Assembly: GCF_017942085.1 (NCBI RefSeq)
Contig: NZ_JAGKSP010000011.1
Coordinates: 124,001-188,000 of the forward strand
Length of the DNA: 64,000 bases
DNA from: Paenibacillus lignilyticus
GTDB lineage: Bacteria > Bacillota > Bacilli > Paenibacillales > Paenibacillaceae
Direction of reading: 5' to 3'
Position numbers and translations under genes: made by a program. This document shows positions 35,659 to 42,837 of the stretch, one piece after another. The stretch's first letter is position 1, and each line of letters starts with the position of its first letter. The notes beneath the pieces were generated by a model that saw only the letters and a list, made by a program, of their open reading frames with translations, was not told the origin of the DNA and did no database searches.

Positions 35659-35787
35659 TTTGTGGTTCCCCCGCTCCTGATGATTAGTTTCCATTGATTG
35701 TTATTATTGTAAGGAATGTAAAAGGGAACCGTCAATCCGCCACGATCATACATAATTTTACAGCTTTCGCGTTCCCTCCTAAGAAGC

Positions 35788-35826
35788 AAGGCTGGCCTTG
35801 GTCCATTCGGACCAAGGGCCAGCCTT
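35788..35826 (-). terminator. Hairpin after the GH5 mannanase gene
   Basis: Nearly perfect 18-bp arms (AAGGCTGGCC...TTGGTCC) around the 4-base loop ATTC. The T-run on the minus strand is weak, so it may terminate only partly, or protect mRNA ends. Confidence 0.7.
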
Positions 35827-35849
35827 TGATTGATGCTGCTGTAATGCGC

Positions 35850-36956
35850 TTATGACGGGAATACCAATGCGGTATGGTTGTTGCGGAACGCATTCGTCGC
35901 AGGCGTTAGCGTGCTGAAGTTGCCGGCCGAATCAACCCCGTTCGAGGTCCAAGCCTGCGCTCCCTGCCAGCCGTTCAAGTAGCCGTTCTCGTAATCCTGC
36001 GTCAGCGTATGCCCGGATGTTCCTACTCCCGGCGTTTCGCCAAGCATCGCCGGCTTGCTAGTTTCGAGGCCGTAGGATGCAGGCGACATGTAGAACGGAT
36101 TGCCCCAATACTGACCCATCCAGTCGTAATAGTGCACCGAGTAGAAGTCGACCTTCGCCTTTGTGTTGTTCACTTGGGCCTGCAGCGCCGCATTGCTGAT
36201 TTTGTTGCCTTGTGCGCCGGATACGGTATCGCTGTTATACTTGATCATCGCCATGCCGACCGTCACGAGAATTTGGCTGTTGTTGTGAATCGCCACCGCA
36301 GCTTTGGCAAAGTAACGCTGAAGCACATTCCAAGGCAGCTGTCCTGCCGCGGCATCCTCATAGATCCAGTCCGGCTCATTGGTAAGATCGATCGACCAGA
36401 GGTACGGATTGTTTTTGTAGCGGTTCACGAACGGAATGATGTAGTTATTGACAAAAGTGTCCGTCTTGCTGCTGCTGTTAATCATGTTCCGCCATTTCGT
36501 ATGGCCCGAGTGGGTGTTCTTGAAATGGTCGAACGAGATGAGCGTTGCCATAATATAGATGCCGTTCTGCTGCGCCAGCTGGAACAGCGTATCGAGGTTG
36601 CTCCAATGCGCCGCCGTAGCGCCGGATACGGTGCCGTCCGCCGCGATGTTAATGCCGACTTCACCGTCGCATGTAATCCAAACCCGCGTTGCGTTGACGC
36701 CGTTATCGTGCAGCGCCTTGAAATGATTGCCCCACCAGGTGGCATTGAAGCTGCCGCCAAAATCATTCCAGGAATTCCATGGCGTATTCGCGGCATTCAT
36801 CCAGATGCGCTTGCCGCCGGCCATAAACTGCGTTCCGGAAACCGTAATCCGGTCCCCGAATGCAGCGTTGGCCCTCTTCGGTACGAGCGTCAGCAACGTT
36901 GCGAGCATACACATAACCATAAGCAAGGATAAAGTCCGACGAGTCGTTAACTGCAT
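35850..36956 (-). CDS. Secreted GH5-type beta-mannanase
   Basis: A 368-residue exported enzyme: signal peptide about 1-32, then a single GH5/clan A-type barrel. Acid/base E194 lies in LTNEPDW, nucleophile E307 in LGETPG. It should cut beta-1,4-mannosidic or similar glucan linkages outside the cell. The ATG at 36956 has GGGAGTGAT seven bases upstream; the two earlier ATGs lie in that leader. Its catalytic domain is a clear paralogue of the larger enzyme upstream. Confidence 0.88.
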   Translation of the reverse strand: MQLTTRRTLSLLMVMCMLATLLTLVPKRANAAFGDRITVSGTQFMAGGKRIWMNAANTPWNSWNDFGGSFNATWWGNHFKALHDNGVNATRVWITCDGEVGINIAADGTVSGATAAHWSNLDTLFQLAQQNGIYIMATLISFDHFKNTHSGHTKWRNMINSSSKTDTFVNNYIIPFVNRYKNNPYLWSIDLTNEPDWIYEDAAAGQLPWNVLQRYFAKAAVAIHNNSQILVTVGMAMIKYNSDTVSGAQGNKISNAALQAQVNNTKAKVDFYSVHYYDWMGQYWGNPFYMSPASYGLETSKPAMLGETPGVGTSGHTLTQDYENGYLNGWQGAQAWTSNGVDSAGNFSTLTPATNAFRNNHTALVFPS

Positions 36957-37139
36957 TCCAATCACTCCCATGTTCATTAGAATTGGGTAGTCATCTCTTG
37001 CGTTAGCTAAACGGCTAGTATGGCAATGCTGGCAGTTTCATCAGACATCCCCCCTCTCAAAGAAAGGCCTCCGTCTTTAAACCGGCTCTATGCTGACTGT
37101 TCGATACCTCCCGGAAAATAAAACTTTGATGGATTCGGA

Positions 37140-39755
37140 TTAACCGCGGACGACGGTTAACGTGTAGGTTTGCTGCGTTGTCCCGTCCGGTGCCGTTACT
37201 TTCACCGTCACCGTATTGTTGCCTTTCACCAAGCCGCTGCCGCCGGTAATAGCTACTTTGGCCGTAGGGAATGTCGGCAGCGCGGTAACTTTAACCGACT
37301 TCGTGCCCTTAGAAACGTTTACCTTGTAAGTGAGCTTGTCGGGCGAGAAGCCGGGAACCGGTTTCCCGTCAATGAATAGCAAGCTTAGGTTTGCGTTGCT
37401 TGATTTAGCGCGCGTAACCGTAATCGTGTAGGTTTGCTTTGTGCCGTCTTCGGCCGTTACATGAACCATGACTAGGTTCGTGCCAATGACCAGCGTGAGC
37501 GGCTTGTCGATTACAACCTTCGCCTTCGAATCGGACGCTTTTGCCGTTGCATATACCGCTAGCGTGTCAAACGGCACCGTGATCGAATAGGTCTGCTGCC
37601 CAGGCGTGAAGCCTGCTATCGTATTGCCGTTCAAGCGCAGGTCGCTTAGCTTTGCGTTGCTGGATTTAGGACGGTTCACGGTCAGTGAATACACCTTCGT
37701 ACTGCCGTTCTCCGCTGTAACCGTTACGGTAACTGTGTTGTCGCCAATCGCGAGCGCCGATCCGCCGCTAACAGCAACGGTTGCATAAGCATCTGCTGCA
37801 GCAGCCGTCACTTCTACGGAAATCGTTTCGTTCGGCACCTGCACGGAATAAGACAGCGTATCCGCCGAGAAATCTGCAACCGTGACACCATCGACTTTCA
37901 GGTCACTGAGGTTAGCGTTCTTGGAAATGCCGGACGGGAACACCAAGTCAGGATGTTGATTGTAGAAGCTGCTTGCTGCCGGACCAACTCTTGTAATATC
38001 ACCAAGTCCGTCCACGCCGTTGGAGGTCCATGGCATCATGCCTTGCCAGCCATTCGCATAGGCACTGGCATAATCTTGCGTGAGCGTATGTCCTGCCGTG
38101 CCAAGTGCAGCGGTCTCGCCAATAACTGCGGGACGATCCGCTGACAATCCGAACTGCTCCGGCGTCATGTACATCGGGTTTCCCCAATATTGACCCATCC
38201 AGTCGTAGTAATGCGGCGACCAGAAATCAAGCTTAGCCTGCGGGTTGCCGCCGACTCTGGCCATCAACGCGTTGTCGCCGACTTTATTGCCTTGGCATCC
38301 TTCGGTACAGGTGTCGCTGTTGTATTTGATCATCGCGACGCCTACTGTTGTAAGCACATTGCTGTTAGCGTGAACGCCTACGCTCATTTTGGCGAAGAGG
38401 GACTGCAGATTCTCCCAAGGGAGCTTGCTTTCCTCGAACACCCAATCCGGCTCGTTCATAAAGTCGATCGACCACAGATAAGGGTTGTCTTTGTACCGGT
38501 TCGTGAACGGAATAACGTAGTTGCTGACGTAGGAGTCGATATTAGCCTCGCTCATCAGCATCTTTCTCCAGCTGTCGTAGCTCGGATGGGAGTTCTTCAT
38601 ATGGTCGAAAGAAAGCAGTGTCGCCATGATGTAGACGCCATGCTTCTGAGCCAGGTAGAACAAGCTGTCCAGGTCATTCCAATGTGCCGCAGTCGCGCCT
38701 GACACATGCCCTTCAGCATCGATGTTGATGCCGACTTCTCCATTGGAAGTAATCCAAACGCGGGAGGCATTCACGCCGTTAGCATGCAGCAGCGCAAAGT
38801 GGGTATCCCAGAAGTCGTAGTCGAAATCGCCGCCAAAATCATTCCAGTTATCCCAAGGCGTATTGGCTCCGTTAAACCAAATGCGCTCATGGCCGGCATA
38901 GAACTCCGTGCCTTGTACCGTAATCCGGTTGCCTTGGCTTGAAGGAAGATCGCGGATCAGTTTAACCGTATACGTCTGCTTGGTTAGATCCTTCGCCGTT
39001 ACCTCTACCGTAACCGCATTCTCGCCAACGGCAAGATTGCTGCCTCCGGTAATTGTTACAGTTGCATCAGCGGCGATAGTTGTTGCCGTTACAGCAGCTG
39101 AAGTTGTACCGTTCGGAACGTGTGCGATATAAGAGAGGTCTTTGCTGGTGAAGCCGGCTACAGTAGTGCCATTGATGCGAAGATCGCTTAAGCCCGCGGG
39201 ATTCGGAACTTCAATAGGCGTTCCGCCGAGAATACCGATGCTGTCGATATATACGCTGCCCGCAAAGTCGCCGCTGGATTGCACTTGCACGCCAAACTCA
39301 TTGAAAGGCGTCTTGGCACCTGCAGGAATGGTCAGTGTCAGCGTGTTCCATGCATCCTTCGTCAAATTGTTGTACGGTACGAAGTTGCCTGTCCATGACC
39401 AGGTGCTGTCCATCATATAAGGCTGAACGCCTGCGATGCTTGCACCGCTCGGTACCCAAATATGAAATTCATACGTGCTTCCTGCAGTTAGTCCGGTAGG
39501 TGAGCTCAGTTTCGCGAAGGGTCCTTGGGAGCCTGTAACGTTCAGTGTCATTTTCATGGATTGATTGCCTTGGTAGGCTTTCTCCGTGCTGACGGCCAGC
39601 GTCGCCCCTGTTGTTCCTACAAAACCTTGTGTATTGGTCTCGAAATTGAATTGTGCCGTATCTGCCGCCGCGTCTGCGCTAACAGGTACGATAAGCAAGG
39701 CTGCCAGCATAGACATGATGAGGAATAAGGCGATTTGTTTACGAAGCTTGATCAT
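37140..39755 (-). CDS. Secreted multidomain GH5-type mannanase
   Basis: An 871-residue exported enzyme: signal peptide about 1-30; a carbohydrate-binding beta-sandwich about 33-178; one cadherin-like beta-sandwich about 188-268; GH5 barrel about 272-620 with acid/base E435 (FMNEPDW) and nucleophile E547 (IGETAA); then three more cadherin-like modules to the end (each with LSDLKVDG- or LSLLFIDG-like starts and a TVTVTV strand). GGGGTGA precedes the ATG. The promoter region carries two dyads, a LacI/cre-like operator and a good promoter. Confidence 0.92.
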   Translation of the reverse strand: MIKLRKQIALFLIMSMLAALLIVPVSADAAADTAQFNFETNTQGFVGTTGATLAVSTEKAYQGNQSMKMTLNVTGSQGPFAKLSSPTGLTAGSTYEFHIWVPSGASIAGVQPYMMDSTWSWTGNFVPYNNLTKDAWNTLTLTIPAGAKTPFNEFGVQVQSSGDFAGSVYIDSIGILGGTPIEVPNPAGLSDLRINGTTVAGFTSKDLSYIAHVPNGTTSAAVTATTIAADATVTITGGSNLAVGENAVTVEVTAKDLTKQTYTVKLIRDLPSSQGNRITVQGTEFYAGHERIWFNGANTPWDNWNDFGGDFDYDFWDTHFALLHANGVNASRVWITSNGEVGINIDAEGHVSGATAAHWNDLDSLFYLAQKHGVYIMATLLSFDHMKNSHPSYDSWRKMLMSEANIDSYVSNYVIPFTNRYKDNPYLWSIDFMNEPDWVFEESKLPWENLQSLFAKMSVGVHANSNVLTTVGVAMIKYNSDTCTEGCQGNKVGDNALMARVGGNPQAKLDFWSPHYYDWMGQYWGNPMYMTPEQFGLSADRPAVIGETAALGTAGHTLTQDYASAYANGWQGMMPWTSNGVDGLGDITRVGPAASSFYNQHPDLVFPSGISKNANLSDLKVDGVTVADFSADTLSYSVQVPNETISVEVTAAAADAYATVAVSGGSALAIGDNTVTVTVTAENGSTKVYSLTVNRPKSSNAKLSDLRLNGNTIAGFTPGQQTYSITVPFDTLAVYATAKASDSKAKVVIDKPLTLVIGTNLVMVHVTAEDGTKQTYTITVTRAKSSNANLSLLFIDGKPVPGFSPDKLTYKVNVSKGTKSVKVTALPTFPTAKVAITGGSGLVKGNNTVTVKVTAPDGTTQQTYTLTVVRG

Positions 39756-39841
39756 TCTTCATTCACCCCAACTAATGTAGTTTTAGTAAATTCCTTAAGC
39801 CCAGCATTGACATTCTCGCTAGAACTCCCCCTCTCGCTAAC

Positions 39842-39854
39842 GTGAAGCGCTTAC
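39842..39854. promoter_or_regulatory. LacI/CcpA-like operator at the mannanase promoter
   Basis: GTGAAGCGCTTAC is a near-palindrome of the LacI-family type. It touches the -10 box and likely start site of the mannanase promoter, the position of a repressor. The candidate binders are the divergent LacI protein and CcpA. Confidence 0.6.
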
Positions 39855-39883
39855 ATTATTGTGGGAAATAGAGACTCCGTCAA
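39855..39883 (-). promoter_or_regulatory. SigA-type promoter of the multidomain mannanase
   Basis: On the minus strand, TTGACG (39878-39883), 17 bases, AATAAT (39855-39860). Transcription would start near 39848, giving a 5' leader of about 90 bases. Confidence 0.75.
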
Positions 39884-39894
39884 GGAATCCACTT

Positions 39895-39945
39895 TGTAAC
39901 TTAGTAGGTTACATTTCATTTAATTTTGTAACACATAACGTTACA
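39895..39945. promoter_or_regulatory. Two TGTAAC-N7-GTTACA dyads upstream of the mannanase promoter
   Basis: Perfect 6-bp arms with 7-base spacers at 39895-39913 and 39927-39945, centres 32 bp apart, about three helical turns. They sit just upstream of the -35 box, where an activator would bind. The rest of the 400-bp gap to the LacI gene (39946-40093) holds only AT-rich sequence. Confidence 0.7.
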
Positions 39946-40093
39946 ATTTCTATTTTCATCAATCGACTCTTTCGTGATTCCGATTATAGGCGATATAAAA
40001 TATGGCTGTAAATATGCAATTTTCGAATTTACCAATTGTTAAGCCTATGTTTGTCCAAATATTTGTTTAGTTACAAAAATGATGTTTTGTTTA

Positions 40094-40121
40094 TTGACAA
40101 AAAACATGGCTAACTTACAAT
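40094..40121 (+). promoter_or_regulatory. SigA-type promoter of the LacI gene
   Basis: TTGACA (40094-40099), 16 bases, TACAAT (40116-40121). The gene starts 36 bases downstream. Confidence 0.85.
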
Positions 40122-40157
40122 AAAAAGAGAGATCTCAACTTCGAAGGATGGATTGCC

Positions 40158-41204
40158 GTGAGTAGAAAAATTACGACCAGCGATATTTCCCTAGCACTCG
40201 GCCTTTCCCGGAACACGGTTTCCAAGGCGCTTAACGGTCATCCCAGCATTACCGTCGAAACGCGAAAGCGGGTGGTGGACCACGCCATCGCCATGGGTTA
40301 TAAGAAGGTCAAGCTGTCCGTCGGCGGTGGTACTGCTGCTGCCGAATCCGCAGGCAAGGCCCGGAGCATCGCGTATATCACCAAGAGCCAGATTAATCAT
40401 GGGACAGGCTTCTGGTTGAATGTCTTAAGCGGCGTCGAGCAGATGATCAGCCATAGCGGCTATGAGATGAAGCTTAGTTTTATTAAAAATGAAGATATTG
40501 AAGCGCTTGAGCTGCCGGCCCTGCTCGCAAGTGACATTGCCGGATTTATCGTAGCAGGCAGCTTCGACAAGCCTTATACAGAGAAACTGATGGCTCTTCC
40601 GCATCCGAAGGCGTTCATTAACATCCATCCTGATACACGGCTGTCCGATTTACGGGCCGATGTCGTCTTTATGGAGAATGAAGACAGCATCTACCAGATT
40701 ACAAGGCATCTGATGAATCTCGGCCATACGGAGATTGGATTTATCGGCGAAATTCACTCCTGCCGCAGCTTCATGGAGCGATGGTTTGGATTCCAGCGTG
40801 CACATTTCGATGGCAATTTGCCTATCCAGCCATCCTTCTGCATTACGGTGCCGAACGCGGAGAGCTATCAGAACTACGAAGGAATAGCACGTTCTATGAA
40901 GGATTTGCCGAAGCTGCCGACCGCCTTCGTTTGCGCGAATGATAAAATCGCCCTTCATGTCATCAAATACCTCAAGGAAATCGGCAAGGCGGTCCCTCGC
41001 GATATCGCGGTTACGGGATTCGATCAGATTAGCGAAGCCGAGTTTCTCGGCTTCACCCTTACCACCGTCGCACTCGACGAGTACCAGCTCGGGCAGCGGG
41101 CAACCGAGCAGCTGCTCACCCGCATGAGCAAGCCTGACCGAGCGTTCGAAACGGTGCGACTGGCGACCAAGGTCGTCCTTGGCGAGAGTTCATCGTCGAG
41201 ATAA
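40158..41204 (+). CDS. LacI-family transcriptional regulator
   Basis: A 348-residue protein: N-terminal helix-turn-helix (TSDISLALGLSRNTVSKALNGH) with the minor-groove hinge region, then a periplasmic-binding-protein-like effector domain (about 70-340) ending AVTGFDQISEAEFL... and a QLGQRATEQLL helix. GTG start with AAGGATGG upstream. It is transcribed away from the multidomain mannanase; the operator at 39842 is its obvious target, so it probably represses the mannan genes until a manno-oligosaccharide binds. Confidence 0.93.
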   Translation: MSRKITTSDISLALGLSRNTVSKALNGHPSITVETRKRVVDHAIAMGYKKVKLSVGGGTAAAESAGKARSIAYITKSQINHGTGFWLNVLSGVEQMISHSGYEMKLSFIKNEDIEALELPALLASDIAGFIVAGSFDKPYTEKLMALPHPKAFINIHPDTRLSDLRADVVFMENEDSIYQITRHLMNLGHTEIGFIGEIHSCRSFMERWFGFQRAHFDGNLPIQPSFCITVPNAESYQNYEGIARSMKDLPKLPTAFVCANDKIALHVIKYLKEIGKAVPRDIAVTGFDQISEAEFLGFTLTTVALDEYQLGQRATEQLLTRMSKPDRAFETVRLATKVVLGESSSSR

Positions 41205-41216
41205 CGATATAGCAAA

Positions 41217-41272
41217 CAAAGGCTTCCCACTTCCAACGTTCCGGTGAACGCGGGTGAGAAGCCTTTGTATTG
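41217..41272 (+). terminator. Terminator of the LacI gene
   Basis: A 10-bp outer stem (CAAAGGCTTC with GAAGCCTTTG) around an imperfect inner region, 13 bases past the stop. It is followed by TATTGTTTT. Confidence 0.8.
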
Positions 41273-41295
41273 TTTTGTGTCATGCATGGAAACCA

Positions 41296-41712
41296 TCAGT
41301 TCACCTTAACCAGCAGATGAGAGTATTTCTTAATCTTTGCTTTCGAAATCGGCACGCTTATTCCCGCATCTCCCTTGAAAAAGGCATCGTTGCCGTACAA
41401 CCCTACCTCAATTCGGTCCACGAGCGGTACATTAACGAGACAGGATGGATGGAACAAATCATAGCCAAGCGGGGTCAATACCCGCTTATAGTGTTCCACA
41501 TTGACTAATTGCAGGTAGACGCCATCCATCGTGACAAACATCGGAATTCCGGGCTTATAGCTCGACTTCCCCCTTAATTGCGGCGTTACCCCCATGTATA
41601 GTACTTCTGTGGCCAAATTCAAATTTCGGCAAATCACCTGGTTGTTGACCGGTTCCATTTTGACGCAGTAGACATAAATGGAATCCGTTCTCTCGTTGCT
41701 TTTGTTGACCAC
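41296..41712 (-). CDS. Single-domain LytTR-type DNA-binding protein
   Basis: A 138-residue protein. The C-terminal 90 residues fit a LytTR DNA-binding domain (YDLFHPSCLVNVPLVDRIE, FKGDAGISVPISKAKIKKY). There is no receiver or membrane part; the N-terminus carries a stretch (NLATEVLYMGV) of unknown role. The GTG at 41712 has AGGAGGT 12 bases upstream. A large dyad surrounds its promoter, so it is probably autoregulated or controlled by the XRE protein encoded on the other strand. Confidence 0.8.
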   Translation of the reverse strand: MVNKSNERTDSIYVYCVKMEPVNNQVICRNLNLATEVLYMGVTPQLRGKSSYKPGIPMFVTMDGVYLQLVNVEHYKRVLTPLGYDLFHPSCLVNVPLVDRIEVGLYGNDAFFKGDAGISVPISKAKIKKYSHLLVKVN

Positions 41713-41734
41713 CTATTGCATTCTACCTCCTATC

Positions 41735-41794
41735 ACAATCACATAATGCGACTTTTATAGCTATTAGTATATGTTCACATTACGTGATTGTAAA
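41735..41794 (-). promoter_or_regulatory. Promoter of the LytTR gene within a large dyad
   Basis: The arms ACAATCACATAATG (41735-41748) and CATTACGTGATTGT (41778-41791) pair with one mismatch over 14 bp. On the minus strand TTTACA (41789-41794), 17 bases, TATACT (41766-41771) makes a good promoter whose -35 lies in the right arm. Confidence 0.75.
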
Positions 41795-41886
41795 TAACAA
41801 AAGACTCTTTTCGAGTCCGATTTTCCTCGACAATAGGTTGTAAGCTATAATAGCAAATGATTGGATGACGTCATGGAGGTGAACGG

Positions 41887-42231
41887 ATGCGTACGTTCGG
41901 AGAACGCCTGTCTTACTTGAGGCATCGTAAGGGGTTGTCGCAAGAGGAGTTTTCGAAGTTATTATCGATCGGGAAAAGCACGTTAGGGATGTACGAGACG
42001 AATAAACGTGAGCCCGGCCATGATATGACATCCCATATAGCAGCATTCTTCGAGGTTAGCGTGGATTGGCTCACGACCGGCAAAGAATTCGCTCATACGC
42101 CGATGGCTTCTACCCAAGAGGAGATCATCATTAAGGACCTCGTGCAGCGCTACAACATTGATCTGACCAGAGAGCGAACCCGAGAGAAGCTGGAGAAGAT
42201 CATTCAGTTGGTTTTTGAAGAAACGACATGA
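41887..42231 (+). CDS. XRE-family transcriptional regulator
   Basis: A 114-residue protein: helix-turn-helix about 5-60 (QEEFSKLLSIGKSTLGMYETNKREP), then a charged helical tail (TRERTREKLEKIIQLV) suited to dimerisation. GGAGGTGA precedes the ATG, and a TATAAT lies at 41846-41851 with a poor -35. It is divergent from the LytTR gene, and its 3' end overlaps a candidate small gene on the other strand. Target unknown. Confidence 0.88.
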   Translation: MRTFGERLSYLRHRKGLSQEEFSKLLSIGKSTLGMYETNKREPGHDMTSHIAAFFEVSVDWLTTGKEFAHTPMASTQEEIIIKDLVQRYNIDLTRERTREKLEKIIQLVFEETT

Positions 42232-42334
42232 TGATCGCATTCTGAATGAACGCAATCAATTCCTCAGTCGGCACCTCACGTAATTCCGGTATTTCCTTCT
42301 TCAATTCTTCGATCATGCGCTGAACGTCGTCCAT
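42200..42334 (-). CDS. Candidate 44-residue acidic protein
   Basis: An open frame too short for most callers. The product starts MDDVQRMIEELKKEIPEL and is an amphipathic, acidic helix pair. GAGG is close (three bases) to the ATG, which is a weakness. Upstream is a TATACT in a context like the LytTR promoter (TATACTAATA-CTATA). Its end overlaps the XRE gene by 32 bases tail to tail. It could be a partner or anti-regulator of the XRE or LytTR protein; this is inference. Confidence 0.45.
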   Translation of the reverse strand: MDDVQRMIEELKKEIPELREVPTEELIAFIQNAIIMSFLQKPTE

Positions 42335-42457
42335 GGACCTCGGCTTACCCCTTTGGCAGCTGTTCTTATAGTATTAGTATAAATCGATTTGCCAAATTTG
42401 AAATATCGATTCAAATTGGTAGATTATTGTTGACATAAACTAGTAAAACATGGTAAT

Positions 42458-42505
42458 AAAAGAGGCTTCCCTCACGTTCGGATGAACGGTGGCGGGAAGC
42501 CTTTT
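42458..42505 (+). terminator. Hairpin terminator between convergent units
   Basis: AGGCTTCCC with GGGAAGCCT and T-rich sequence on both sides, so it can act for both strands. The arms resemble those of the terminators at 41217 and 62462. Confidence 0.65.
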
Positions 42506-42596
42506 ATAGTTCAACCGCTTATCGGTAAACGAAATCTCCATAGGGAAAATCCTATTTGGCGATGAGTGTATGCTTTGTCGCTTTCCAAGTCTAACG

Positions 42597-42781
42597 CTAA
42601 CGGTTGTGGCAGCGGTTATTTGGCCTATACCGACCTTTTTTATATGCTAACGGTTGCCAGAGCGCTTATTGGAACGTTTTCCACTGGCAATCGACGATTT
42701 TGCTGCAAATAACGTCCGTCGCAACCGTTAGCCTTTCAAGAAGGCTATTATTCATAAAATAACCACACTGGCAACCGTTAA
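42597..42781. repeat. 185-bp intergenic palindromic element, copy C
   Basis: Four 27-bp units begin at 42597, 42647, 42705 and 42755, again at offsets 0, 50, 108 and 158. The units read CTAACGGTTG... with TTATTTGG or close variants; the last two are inverted. Only the ends of the unit are shared with copies A and B, so this is a second subfamily with the same geometry. It lies 20 bases from the terminator of the GxGYxYP gene. The rest of the 42335-42837 gap has no gene. Confidence 0.85.
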
Positions 42782-42800
42782 AGTTTTGTTCATGAAGCAT

Positions 42801-42831
42801 AAAAAAGGACCACTGCTTCTGCAGTGGTCCT
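42801..42831 (-). terminator. Terminator of the first GxGYxYP gene
   Basis: A perfect 11-bp stem (AGGACCACTGC with GCAGTGGTCCT), a 4-base loop and a T-run on the minus strand, just past the stop. Confidence 0.93.
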
Positions 42832-42837
42832 CACGCG

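Noticed and set aside
36009-36932. 307-codon frame antisense to the GH5 gene
   Set aside because: It mirrors the mannanase gene, whose active-site motifs are intact; it has no start signal.
42430-42459. TTGACA followed by an AT-rich stretch running directly into the 42458 hairpin, as a possible small RNA
   Set aside because: The -10 match is poor and the product would be only the terminator itself.
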